A stretch of DNA of 20,708 bases, taken from Lachnospiraceae bacterium (GTDB lineage: Bacteria > Bacillota_A > Clostridia > Lachnospirales > Lachnospiraceae). The position numbers and the translations under genes were made by a program. Positions 6,814-14,476 of this stretch are shown one piece after another. The DNA lies in the NCBI GenBank assembly GCA_009774465.1, contig VSNT01000071.1, positions 1 through 20,708 of the forward strand, read 5' to 3'. Every line of letters starts with the position of its first letter. The stretch's first letter is position 1. The notes beneath the pieces are model-generated. The model made no database searches, was not told the DNA's origin, and saw only the letters and a list, made by a program, of their open reading frames with translations.

Positions 6814-8935
6814 GATGCATTTCCGGGATAAACACTCTGCTGTTTCCCAATTGCTCCTGCATTTTGGCAGTCTTAACCGCCATATTGCCGAATTCCAACT
6901 GGGAATTAAAGGTTCCCTTTCCTCTCTTATCAACCTTTTCGTATATTCCTTTATCTGTTAAAACATGAGCTTTCACTGTATCTTTCAGCTGCATATGAAG
7001 AATTGTCATAAGCTTTTTCTGGAGCTCCGGCTTATCAATGGGGAACATGATTTCCACACGCCTTTCCAGGTTTCTGGGCATCCAGTCAGCACTTGCACAG
7101 TATACTTCCCCCTTCCCGTCGTTTTCAAAATAGAAAATACGGCTGTGCTCCAAAAAGTTTCCAACAATGGAACGGACAGTAATATGATTCCCTATTCCGG
7201 GAAGCCCTGTCTTTAAGCAGCAGATTCCTCTGACAATCAGCTCTATCTTCACTCCTGCCGCACCTGCATCATACAGTGCTTTTATAATATCTTTGTCGCA
7301 CAGGCTGTTGATCTTTGCAATAATATGCCCCCTGCGCCCGGCCAGTGCATTTTCCCTTTCTCTGTTAATCAAAAATAAAAATCTGTCCTTCAGCCACAGC
7401 GGTGCAAGGGAAAGTTTATTCCAGTTAAGAGGCTCAGAATATCCTGAAAGCATGTTAAATACTGCTGTGGCATCCTCTCCAATAGAAGGAGAACAGGTTA
7501 AAAGACCTACATCCGTATACAATTTGGCAGTGGCATCATTGTAGTTTCCGGTTCCAAGATGCACATATCTTCTGATTCCATCATCTTCCCTGCGCACCAC
7601 CAGCGTTATCTTGCTGTGGGTTTTTAAACCTACCAGACCATAAATTACATGACAGCCTGCCTTCTCTAACATCTTTGCCCAGACAATATTATTTTCCTCG
7701 TCAAACCTTGCTTTCAGCTCCACCAGCACGGAAACCTGTTTTCCGTTTTCTGCCGCCTGGGCAAGGGCCGCAATAATAGGTGAATTACCGCTTACCCGGT
7801 AAAGCGTCTGCTTGATTGCAAGCACATCCTTATCCCTTGCCGCCTGCCGGATAAAATCCACCACAGGAGTAAAGGTTTCATAAGGATGGTGCAAAAGAAT
7901 ATCCTTTTCCCTGATTCTCTCAAAAATATCACACTCAGGAGGTAATTCCGGCACCATCTGGGGAGGTGCATAGCTGCTTTCCTTTAAATGTTCAAACCCG
8001 GGAAGGGCATACATTTTCATAAGGAAAGTCAAATCCAGCGGTCCGTCAATTTTGTAAATATCTTCTTCCGTAATCCTTAATTCTTCCTCTATAATACTGA
8101 GAAGTCTCTGGTCAATGGTGTCCTCCACCTCCAGGCGGATGGCCTGCCCCCACTGACGCTTTTTCAGTTGCTTTTCAATTTCCTTAAGCAGATCTTCCGC
8201 CTCATCTTCTTCTATTGTCAGGTCTGCATTTCTCATAATCCGAAAAGGCGCCGAGCACACAATATCATAATTTAAAAACAGTTTGTGAATGTTTCTTTCA
8301 ATCACTTCTTCCAGCAATATTACCTTTTTTTCCTCTCCTTTTTCAGAAGGAATCTGCACAATCCTTGAAAGTACGCTGGGCACCTGTACCGTAGCAAACT
8401 CAAGGAACTCATCCCCGTTTTTCTTTCTCACAAGGGCGCCGATATTAAGGGATTTATTTCTGATCAGTGGAAAGGGGCGGGAGGAATCCACTGCCATAGG
8501 CGTCAAAACCGGATAAACATTCTCCTCGTAATATTTATCCACATAAGCCGCTTCCCAGTCGGTCAGCTTTTCATGTGATTCAATCACAGTAAGTCCGTTT
8601 AAGTGAAGCTGCGGAAGCAACGATCTGTTATAAGTGGAGTACTGTAAATCCACCAGTTCATGAGTTTCTTTATTCAGTGCTGTAAGCTGCTGCCCAGGCG
8701 TCATCCCTGCAATATCCGGCTTATCATAGCCTGCATTGACCATATCTTTTAAAGAAGCCACCCTTACCATGAAAAATTCATCCAGATTGGAAGATGTAAT
8801 ACTTAAAAATTTTAACCGTTCAAATAAAGGATTATTTTTATTTCTTGCTTCGCTTAAAACCCTTTTGTCAAACAAAATCCAGCTTAATTCTCTGTTTCTG
8901 TAATTTTCCGGATCTTCATAATTCGATTTCCCCAT
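6806..8935 (-). CDS. ppk: Polyphosphate kinase 1
   Basis: PPK1 reversibly makes inorganic polyphosphate from the terminal phosphate of ATP through a phosphohistidine. The 709-residue protein has the full family layout: N domain (RELSWILFDKRVL, residues 15-27; SNLDEFFMVRVA, 49-60), head domain, and two phospholipase-D-like C domains. The autophosphorylated His is in LKTHSKI (H440), and a second conserved His lies in RYVHLGTGNYN (H459). Arginines of the TLYR and ELKARFDE motifs (R380, R410) are present. It follows the exopolyphosphatase gene by 44 nt, so synthesis and breakdown of polyphosphate share one transcript. No strong Shine-Dalgarno sits at the usual distance from the ATG at 8935 (AAAGGA is about 14 nt away), but the N-terminus aligns well with the family. 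No sign of damage. Confidence 0.97.
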   Translation of the reverse strand: MGKSNYEDPENYRNRELSWILFDKRVLSEARNKNNPLFERLKFLSITSSNLDEFFMVRVASLKDMVNAGYDKPDIAGMTPGQQLTALNKETHELVDLQYSTYNRSLLPQLHLNGLTVIESHEKLTDWEAAYVDKYYEENVYPVLTPMAVDSSRPFPLIRNKSLNIGALVRKKNGDEFLEFATVQVPSVLSRIVQIPSEKGEEKKVILLEEVIERNIHKLFLNYDIVCSAPFRIMRNADLTIEEDEAEDLLKEIEKQLKKRQWGQAIRLEVEDTIDQRLLSIIEEELRITEEDIYKIDGPLDLTFLMKMYALPGFEHLKESSYAPPQMVPELPPECDIFERIREKDILLHHPYETFTPVVDFIRQAARDKDVLAIKQTLYRVSGNSPIIAALAQAAENGKQVSVLVELKARFDEENNIVWAKMLEKAGCHVIYGLVGLKTHSKITLVVRREDDGIRRYVHLGTGNYNDATAKLYTDVGLLTCSPSIGEDATAVFNMLSGYSEPLNWNKLSLAPLWLKDRFLFLINRERENALAGRRGHIIAKINSLCDKDIIKALYDAGAAGVKIELIVRGICCLKTGLPGIGNHITVRSIVGNFLEHSRIFYFENDGKGEVYCASADWMPRNLERRVEIMFPIDKPELQKKLMTILHMQLKDTVKAHVLTDKGIYEKVDKRGKGTFNSQLEFGNMAVKTAKMQEQLGNSRVFIPEMHHE

Positions 8936-8979
8936 ATTAATTAACCCAATCCTTTCCCTGACTTTTATTAAACTTACAC

Positions 8980-10518
8980 CTATGAACGTTTTTTCCTGAT
9001 CACCGGTCTTATTTTATATACCTCTTCAAAGAAAACTGCCCGCTCATCAAAAAGCCCCTTTTCCAGGGTAATGTCTTCAGCAGTGTCTACCGTAATAATC
9101 AGTTCTTCTTCTTTTAATGATATTTTCATATTTTTAAATTTCTGTTTGTGGCTTCTGTCAAGCCCGTTTGCCAGCTTTAATATTGCAATCAATTTGGCTA
9201 TTTTCAGGTATGATATCTTATCAATCATATGGTTTTTGTATTCTTCCGCCTCATAGTCAAATTCCAGATGATTATACTTTACCACATTCGCCACGATCTC
9301 TCTTTCTATGTGAGAAAGACCAATGATTTCCGTAGCCATAATAATACTGTAAGAACATTCTCCCAAATTCACCATGCTGATATATTTACCACAGTCATGC
9401 AAAATAGTTGCAATTTGTAAAAGCAGCCTTTCTCTTTTGCCCAGACCATGAATTTTTTTCATTCCGTCAAAAATGGAAAGTGCAATTCTCTCTAAAGTCT
9501 CACTCCGCTTTTTGCTTCCCTGATACCTTTTGCTGATGCTTTGAGCGCAGGCGATAATGTCCTTTTCAAAATCGTGGGGAAGGGTAATGATCTTGTTCTT
9601 TTCCGCATACTCGTAAGCAATTCCATCGCAAAGGGTTACTCCCGGCGCCCAGATTCTCTCCGCCTCCACATTTTTCATAATACAGTGAAGGAGAATCATT
9701 GAAATATATAAAAGAGAAATTTTTTCCTCCGGCATATTCAGCAGATTGGAAAGCTCGGATATATTTTTAGTGCGGCATGCTTCCGTATAATACTCCAGTG
9801 TTTTTCTATCTGCAACTCCTCCTGTGCTGTCTTTTCCCTTACGCATCACAAGCTCGGAAATATAGTCATCCACCACAATAATATTCTTAATCTGGCGGTC
9901 CTTTAAATAAAGCTTTTTGTAGACGCTGAGCTGGGACTCTGCCATTTCCTTGATCAAAGTGTCATACTGCCGGGTACTTGCGTCCAAATGATGAAGATGC
10001 TCCTGAATACGTAAAACCCCCAGCCTCATATTCTGAGTGGAGACAAGGGCATCATTGTCAAAAAGAGAAATCTGTATGCTGCCTCCGCCGATATCCAAAA
10101 TTGCGGTTCCGCTCTCAATGATTTTTTGAAATCCCTCCCCTTTCAGCGCGATGGACTTATAATCTAAAAAACGCTGTTCCGAATTACTTAAAATATCAAT
10201 ATGTATTCCTGTTCTCTGCTCCACCTGATCAAGCAAAATCACCTTATTTTTTGTTTCACGAATGGCGCTGGTGCCATAAGCTTTATAATCGGAAACCTGA
10301 TAAGCCCGCATAATATCAGAAAACTCCCGCAGGATTCGGCAAAGCTCATCTACTCTTTCACTGGAGAGTTTTCCTTCACTGTAAGTCTCGCTTCCCATAT
10401 CAATACTGTAACGAATATGGTCGATCTCACGCATCCCCTTTGCCCTGGAAACCTCAAATATTTTCATAGCCAGCTCATAAGATCCCACATCAATTGCTGC
10501 AAATGTTTTTACTGCCAT
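8980..10518 (-). CDS. ppx: Exopolyphosphatase / GppA-family phosphatase with C-terminal HD domain
   Basis: A 512-residue member of the Ppx/GppA family, which removes terminal phosphate from polyphosphate or pppGpp. The ASKHA-type N-terminal part shows phosphate-binding motif 1 (AAIDVGSYELAM, 7-18), GTSAIRETKN (82-91), and motif 2 DIGGGSIQ (142-149). In motif 1 the usual GSNS is GSYE, a deviation shared, as I recall, by clostridial homologues. The C-terminal part (about 310-512) is HD-like, with LHDCGKY (His374-Asp375) and further His residues. The start has AAAGGAG six nt ahead, and overlaps the DUF815 stop by 10 nt. Being directly upstream of ppk, polyphosphate is the more likely substrate, but pppGpp hydrolysis cannot be excluded. 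Confidence 0.92.
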   Translation of the reverse strand: MAVKTFAAIDVGSYELAMKIFEVSRAKGMREIDHIRYSIDMGSETYSEGKLSSERVDELCRILREFSDIMRAYQVSDYKAYGTSAIRETKNKVILLDQVEQRTGIHIDILSNSEQRFLDYKSIALKGEGFQKIIESGTAILDIGGGSIQISLFDNDALVSTQNMRLGVLRIQEHLHHLDASTRQYDTLIKEMAESQLSVYKKLYLKDRQIKNIIVVDDYISELVMRKGKDSTGGVADRKTLEYYTEACRTKNISELSNLLNMPEEKISLLYISMILLHCIMKNVEAERIWAPGVTLCDGIAYEYAEKNKIITLPHDFEKDIIACAQSISKRYQGSKKRSETLERIALSIFDGMKKIHGLGKRERLLLQIATILHDCGKYISMVNLGECSYSIIMATEIIGLSHIEREIVANVVKYNHLEFDYEAEEYKNHMIDKISYLKIAKLIAILKLANGLDRSHKQKFKNMKISLKEEELIITVDTAEDITLEKGLFDERAVFFEEVYKIRPVIRKKRS

Positions 10519-11903
10519 GAATGCTCCTTTCTGCCAAGCAGATAATCAATAAACTGCTGCGCTGTTCTTCCTGAAAGCCCCCCGTGGGCAAGCTCCCATT
10601 TATTTGCTTCTAATAAAAGTTCTTCCTTCGGCATAGATACATGATATCGTTCCGCCAGTACCTGTACAATGTTTTGGAATTCCTTTTTGTCCGGCGCGGC
10701 AAAAAAGATCGTAACGCCAAACCGGGATACCAGTGAAAGTTTTTCCTGCACAGTGTCGCCTGCATGAAGATCATCTCTTCTGTCTTCTTTATCCGAGAAT
10801 TTCTCCCGCACCAGATGGCGTCTGTTGCTGGTTGCGTAAATCAGTACATTTGCCGGTTTTTTCTCCAATCCGCCCTCTATAACTGCCTTTAAATATTTAT
10901 ACTCAATTTCAAAGTCCTCAAAGCTTAAATCATCCATATAAATTATAAATTTATAATTTCTGTTTTTAATCTGCGTAATTACCTCATTTAAATCCTGAAA
11001 CTGATGCTTGTAAATCTCTATGATCCGCAGTCCCTTTTCATAATATTCATTGGCAATTCCCTTAATGCTGGAAGACTTTCCGGTACCTGCATCACCAAAA
11101 AGAAGACAGTTGTTTGCTTTTCTCCCCTCTACGAAAGCCTCCGTATTTTCAATCAGTTTCCTTTTGGGAATCTCATATCCCACCAGATCATTTAAATATA
11201 CATGGGCAATATTCTGAATGGGAATAATGTGAACGCCATTTTCATCATGGGCCACCCGGAACGCCTTGTGAAGTCCAAATTTTCCAACGCCATAGTCTTT
11301 ATAAAACTCTGTAAGCGTTGCTTTCATTTCCTCCGGCGTATGAGCCTGGGTAAACTTCACTGCAAGGCAGCAGATTCTCTCCCTGATGCGGCTGTTATAT
11401 ACCTTGCTTTCGCTGTCGCTGCTTTCATAGTCAGTGATAAGATCAAAATCTGTGACGGAAAGCGTCTGAATCATATCTGTAAAATCATAATCAAAAAATT
11501 CCTTAAAAATAACAATATCATGTAAAACCGCACGATTGATGCTGCCTTTTACCTCTCCTTTTATCTCGCAGGCCCTGCTATAGCTGTTTTCATTATTTAC
11601 TAAAAGATTTGACAAATAACAATGCCAGAGGTTTCCATAAAATCCATGATTTCCTGCAAGTTCAAGAAGTTTGTGGATGCAGTCATACAAAAGCCCTGCC
11701 ATATCTTCTTTGTTGTAATCATCTTCTTTATAATGCTCCATCAGCCATGCCATATCAAATAAAAGGCGGCCTTCTTCCTCATCAAACTCCTTATATACAA
11801 TCAATTCCTGCCTTCTCATAGTTACAGCCATGCTCCTTTTTTCGTATGTCCTGCAGGATAAATCAGACAAATATTCATCCTGCTGCCAGCTTAAGTACCT
11901 CAA
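10509..11903 (-). CDS. DUF815-family AAA ATPase
   Basis: A 464-residue cytoplasmic protein with an AAA-type ATPase domain in its C-terminal half: Walker A GDAGTGKSS (270-278), Walker B FIIYMDDLSFE (319-329), an Arg/sensor region ATSNRRHLVREKF and a lid helix ending in GRTAQQFIDYLL. This is the DUF815 (PF05673) architecture; its cellular role is unknown to me. The N-terminal 200 residues are helical and family-specific. The TTG start at 11903 overlaps the prephenate dehydratase stop (TTGA), giving close coupling; an ATG at residue 25 follows AAAAAAGGAG with only one spacer base, so the true start is uncertain. The 3' end overlaps ppx by 10 nt. Gene order suggests cotranscription with polyphosphate genes, not a proven functional link. 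Confidence 0.88.
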   Translation of the reverse strand: MRYLSWQQDEYLSDLSCRTYEKRSMAVTMRRQELIVYKEFDEEEGRLLFDMAWLMEHYKEDDYNKEDMAGLLYDCIHKLLELAGNHGFYGNLWHCYLSNLLVNNENSYSRACEIKGEVKGSINRAVLHDIVIFKEFFDYDFTDMIQTLSVTDFDLITDYESSDSESKVYNSRIRERICCLAVKFTQAHTPEEMKATLTEFYKDYGVGKFGLHKAFRVAHDENGVHIIPIQNIAHVYLNDLVGYEIPKRKLIENTEAFVEGRKANNCLLFGDAGTGKSSSIKGIANEYYEKGLRIIEIYKHQFQDLNEVITQIKNRNYKFIIYMDDLSFEDFEIEYKYLKAVIEGGLEKKPANVLIYATSNRRHLVREKFSDKEDRRDDLHAGDTVQEKLSLVSRFGVTIFFAAPDKKEFQNIVQVLAERYHVSMPKEELLLEANKWELAHGGLSGRTAQQFIDYLLGRKEHSWQ

Positions 11904-12691
11904 TAATTTCCCAAAATCCTCATATTTCTGGCTTCTGCCCGAAGGCCTCTTAAGGCATTTTTCACAGCGCTGTCCGACAAATTGCCTTCAAAGTCAATAA
12001 AAAACCTGTATTCCCAGCTTCTGTCTTCAATGGGCCTGCTTTCAATCCTGTTCATATTCAGATTATTATAAATAAAATGGGAAAGCATGTGATATAAGGA
12101 ACCACTCTCATGAGGCACCTCAAAACAAATGCTGATCTTCTTCGCATTTTCCAGGAAAATCTTCTGATTGGTTACAATTATAAAACGGGTGGAATTTGCA
12201 CTGCTCTGATTAACCCCTCTGGCAAGTACCTCAAGCCCGTAAATTTTTGCCGCATATTCACTGGCAATGGCAGCCTGCGCTTTGTTTCCCTCCTCCGCCA
12301 CCTTCTGGGCGGCAAAGGCATTATTATGCATACTGATCTGGCGCCAGTTGTATTCGCTTAAGAATCTTGCCGACTGCATCAGCGACTGGGGATGGGAATA
12401 TACCGTTTGAATCTCTTCCATGCGGGTTCCGGGAAGGGCCATTAAACAATGCTCAATCTTAATGATCTGCTCTCCCACAATATAATTCTCAAATTCCGCC
12501 AGAAGATCATAAATCTCACTTACAATGCCTGCTGTTGAATTTTCTATGGGAAGCACTGCAAAATCCGCCCTGCCCTCGTCAATGGCAGTCATGGCATCTC
12601 TGAAAGTATCCACATGAAAGCTGTCCGCCTGATCTCCAAAATACTGCATCATAGCCGCCTGAGAATATGCTCCTTCCGCTCCCTGAAACAC
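11900..12691 (-). CDS. pheA: Prephenate dehydratase with ACT domain (3' part of interrupted pheA)
   Basis: Converts prephenate to phenylpyruvate in phenylalanine synthesis. The catalytic part shows FQGAEGAYSQAA (2-13), LPIENSTAG (46-54), SHPQSLMQ (98-105) and NSTRFIIV (165-172); a C-terminal ACT domain has GSLYHMLSHF and the Phe-binding ESRP motif. The frame is the same as that of the chorismate mutase segment upstream: reading back from the GTG at 12691 there are five sense codons (G K V K V) and then a TAA at 12707-12709. Without that stop the two would form the usual fused PheA of this group. As drawn, translation would restart at GTG, with AAGGA 12 nt ahead and AAGG 2 nt ahead, neither ideally spaced. 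Its stop overlaps the DUF815 start by 4 nt. All visible motifs are intact, so function is likely retained if it is translated. Confidence 0.9.
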   Translation of the reverse strand: MFQGAEGAYSQAAMMQYFGDQADSFHVDTFRDAMTAIDEGRADFAVLPIENSTAGIVSEIYDLLAEFENYIVGEQIIKIEHCLMALPGTRMEEIQTVYSHPQSLMQSARFLSEYNWRQISMHNNAFAAQKVAEEGNKAQAAIASEYAAKIYGLEVLARGVNQSSANSTRFIIVTNQKIFLENAKKISICFEVPHESGSLYHMLSHFIYNNLNMNRIESRPIEDRSWEYRFFIDFEGNLSDSAVKNALRGLRAEARNMRILGNY

Positions 12692-12706
12692 TACCTTAAC
12701 TTTTCC

Positions 12707-13024
12707 TTAAAAAAGCCTGTCCACTCCGATAAAGGGAAGCCTGCCTGTACTTCCATGTTCTGTCAGCATCCGGTACTGGAGCTTCCGACTCATGGACATA
12801 ATCTGCTCAAACAGCTCTTCTATTCCAAGGGCATTAAACTCATTATGAGTCAGCGCCTTCACCCTGCGAAGTTTTTCTTCCTCCCTTGCCTTATCAAAAA
12901 CCTGCTTTCCGGTCTCGATTTTATATTCCGCTACCTGTCTGGAAATATCCATCCTCTTTTCGTATAAATCCACAATCTGTGCGTCAATTTCATCAATTTT
13001 TCCACGCAATTCCAATAAGTCCAT
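12707..13024 (-). CDS. pheA: Chorismate mutase, AroQ type (5' part of interrupted pheA)
   Basis: A 105-residue AroQ-type chorismate mutase that turns chorismate into prephenate. It is all-helical, with the expected charged active-site residues: R7 in LELRGKIDEID, R24 in YEKRMDIS, K35 in VAEYK and the following R47/E50 stretch in DKAREEEKLRR. The ATG at 13024 has GGAGG four bases ahead; the longer frame reaching 13141 has no such site. The sequence ends in a linker (GRLPFIGVDRLF) and then TAA, whereas related bifunctional proteins continue straight into the dehydratase. A monofunctional chorismate mutase of this size is still complete as a domain, so it could work alone. First gene of the operon running to maf. 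Confidence 0.9.
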   Translation of the reverse strand: MDLLELRGKIDEIDAQIVDLYEKRMDISRQVAEYKIETGKQVFDKAREEEKLRRVKALTHNEFNALGIEELFEQIMSMSRKLQYRMLTEHGSTGRLPFIGVDRLF

Positions 13025-13036
13025 TTTTCCTCCATT

Positions 13037-13079
13037 CCGAAGCATTTTACGCTGAGGGGCAAGCGAAATGTCCCTTCGG
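13037..13079 (-). promoter_or_regulatory. Structured leader hairpin of pheA
   Basis: Three nested complementary segments build a 15-bp stem: CCGAAG (13037-13042) with CTTCGG (13074-13079), CATTT (13043-13047) with AAATG (13066-13070), and CGCT (13050-13053) with AGCG (13062-13065). Only a 2-nt and a 3-nt bulge interrupt them, and the apical loop is 8 nt. On the minus transcript it ends a few bases before the GGAGG of the chorismate mutase gene. No U-tract follows, so control of translation is more plausible than termination. No Phe-rich leader peptide was found. Confidence 0.55.
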
Positions 13080-13108
13080 TATTTTCCTTTGCATATTGCT
13101 TTTATTTT

Positions 13109-13114
13109 ATTATA
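13109..13114 (-). promoter_or_regulatory. Possible -10 box of the pheA operon
   Basis: TATAAT on the minus strand, about 85 nt before the chorismate mutase start. No convincing -35 box stands 17 bp upstream (AACGCT there); TTGGAA occurs at a 21-bp spacing. The position would place the leader hairpin inside the transcript. Confidence 0.45.
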
Positions 13115-13149
13115 AATACTTTTCCGTTTCAAGCGTTCCAAAGAGAGTA

Positions 13150-13178
13150 TTGCGAAAAAAACATAACCTAATTATAAT
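13150..13178 (+). promoter_or_regulatory. Promoter of the DUF5050 gene
   Basis: TTGCGA (13150-13155), 17-bp spacer, TATAAT (13173-13178). Transcription would begin near 13185, just before the AGGGAG ribosome binding site at about 13189-13194 and the ATG at 13204. Confidence 0.7.
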
Positions 13179-13203
13179 AAATAATCGAAGGGAGTGTTTA
13201 TCT

Positions 13204-14229
13204 ATGAAAAAAAACTGGAAGTTATTTTTGATTATAGGAATTATCATACTGTTACTCGGCGCCTCCGCTATAATATCTTCTCTTGCGGGAAAAGTTCCGT
13301 CAAATGACATTTCCGTTACCGGAAATACCGCAGGAAATTTAAATAATGGGGGATTATATGCAGAAAGCAACGGAAAAGTTTATTTTTCCAATGCTTACGA
13401 TAATGGATGTCTCTATTCCATGAACAGTGATGAAACAGAATTTGAAAAACTGTCCACCAATCAGGTGAATTCCATTAATGTAGGAGGAAATTTCCTCTAC
13501 TACTATATGGACAGCTCCGGCGGCGGAACCGGACTTGGATATGTGGTACGCACCTATGGAGTTTACCGCTCTAAGCTAAATGGAAATGATACCAAATGTC
13601 TGGACCGGAACGCGGCAGTTACCATGCAGCTTGTGGGAGACTATGTTTACTACCAGCGGTACAACAATAAGGATTTCACCAAATTCTACAAAGTGAAAAC
13701 CGACAAATCGGAAAATGAACTGGTATCTGACATAATCATAAATCCTGCTGCCTGCTATAACGGAGTTATTTATTTTAACGGAACAGAAGAGAATCATTAC
13801 CTTTATTCCCTGGATACAAGAACTGATTCTATTTCCACCGTCTTTGAAGGAAACCTCTGGTATCCGGCTTATAATGCCGGCTACATTTACTACATGGACG
13901 TCTCTTCCAATTACCGGCTGTGCCGCTATTCTCTTTATGAAAACACTGTGGAAATTTTGACAAATGACAGAGTGGATACCTTTAATGTAGGCGACAGTTA
14001 TATTTACTATCAGCGCAATTCCGCCACAGATCCTGCGCTTATGCGGATGCGGTTGGATGGAAGCGAGCCGGAAGTGGTGGCATCAGGCAATTACACAAAT
14101 ATCAATCTTACTTCAACCTATGCCTACTTCAATGCTTTCGGATCAGATGTACCTGTTTATCACACGCCGGTAAATGGACCTGTAAACGTAACTACATTTA
14201 CTGCTGCTATGGATGCGGTGGAAAAATAA
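13204..14229 (+). CDS. Membrane-anchored DUF5050 beta-propeller protein
   Basis: A 341-residue protein that I recognise as a DUF5050-type propeller of unknown function. After a short basic start (MKKNWK) there is one hydrophobic segment (about residues 7-28) without a lipobox, so it is either an uncleaved anchor or a signal peptide; the rest would lie outside the membrane. The remainder consists of five to six repeats of about 45 residues with the recurring pattern of aromatic strand (FLYYYM, YVYYQR, VIYFNG, YIYYMD, YIYYQR, YAYFNA), then a strand such as LYS or RSKLNG and a short polar turn. AGGGAG precedes the ATG at 13204. The gene stands alone between its own promoter and terminator, divergent from pheA. 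Role unknown; surface sensing or binding is only a guess. Confidence 0.85.
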   Translation: MKKNWKLFLIIGIIILLLGASAIISSLAGKVPSNDISVTGNTAGNLNNGGLYAESNGKVYFSNAYDNGCLYSMNSDETEFEKLSTNQVNSINVGGNFLYYYMDSSGGGTGLGYVVRTYGVYRSKLNGNDTKCLDRNAAVTMQLVGDYVYYQRYNNKDFTKFYKVKTDKSENELVSDIIINPAACYNGVIYFNGTEENHYLYSLDTRTDSISTVFEGNLWYPAYNAGYIYYMDVSSNYRLCRYSLYENTVEILTNDRVDTFNVGDSYIYYQRNSATDPALMRMRLDGSEPEVVASGNYTNINLTSTYAYFNAFGSDVPVYHTPVNGPVNVTTFTAAMDAVEK

Positions 14230-14240
14230 TTGTTCATTAT

Positions 14241-14279
14241 AAAGCGGAAGCTGCCTTTAAGGTGCTTCCGCTTTTTTTC
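14241..14279. terminator. Bidirectional intrinsic terminator
   Basis: Arms AAAGCGGAAGC (14241-14251) and GCTTCCGCTTT (14264-14274) form an 11-bp perfect stem followed by a T7 run on the plus strand; the loop contains a further CCTT/AAGG pair. It ends the DUF5050 gene and, with the A-rich upstream flank, could also end the convergent folate operon. Confidence 0.9.
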
Positions 14280-14476
14280 TACATCTGTTTACGTACGATC
14301 AAATATTCATCCCCCGGCTGGTAATAAGGGCATTCCATGCAGGTTCCCGCTAAAAATCTTGCCATTTCGTCTTCATCCAGGTCCACCTCGCAGGTATAAC
14401 ATTCATAATCCTCGTCATAGACATAATTGTTACACTGTTCACAGCTTCCCTGGGGACTTTTAACCTTCTTTTTCAT
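14279..14476 (-). CDS. Small zinc-ribbon protein, DUF6472 family
   Basis: A 65-residue acidic protein with three CxxC pairs: C12-C15, C26-C29 and C46-C49, the pattern of a small metal-binding (probably zinc) ribbon. The central YVYDEDYE, the LDEDEMARFL segment and the C-terminal YLIVRKQM match what I remember of DUF6472, a family common in Lachnospiraceae and without known function. The ATG at 14476 overlaps the folB-folK stop by four bases (ATGA), so translation is coupled and the ATG is well supported; a longer in-frame extension upstream lies inside folK. It is the last gene of the folate operon and ends directly at the terminator. A link to folate chemistry is suggested only by position. 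Confidence 0.85.
   Translation of the reverse strand: MKKKVKSPQGSCEQCNNYVYDEDYECYTCEVDLDEDEMARFLAGTCMECPYYQPGDEYLIVRKQM

Noticed and set aside
6814..6933. N-terminal extension of Maf by 40 residues
   Set aside because: The extension is the ppk C-terminus read in another frame; the Maf signature starts at the ATG at 6813.
13050..13100. Short minus-strand frame (ATG CAA AGG ... TAA, 15 codons) as a pheA leader peptide
   Set aside because: It contains a single Phe codon, has no clear ribosome site and is not followed by a terminator, so it does not fit a Phe attenuator.
13025..13141. N-terminal extension of chorismate mutase to 13141
   Set aside because: The extra residues are basic and unlike AroQ; GGAGG sits directly before the ATG at 13024, and the extension covers the leader hairpin and -10 box.
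12886..13203. Upstream extension of the DUF5050 gene to 12886
   Set aside because: It would overlap the start of the chorismate mutase gene on the other strand; a promoter, AGGGAG and signal-like N-terminus all support ATG 13204.
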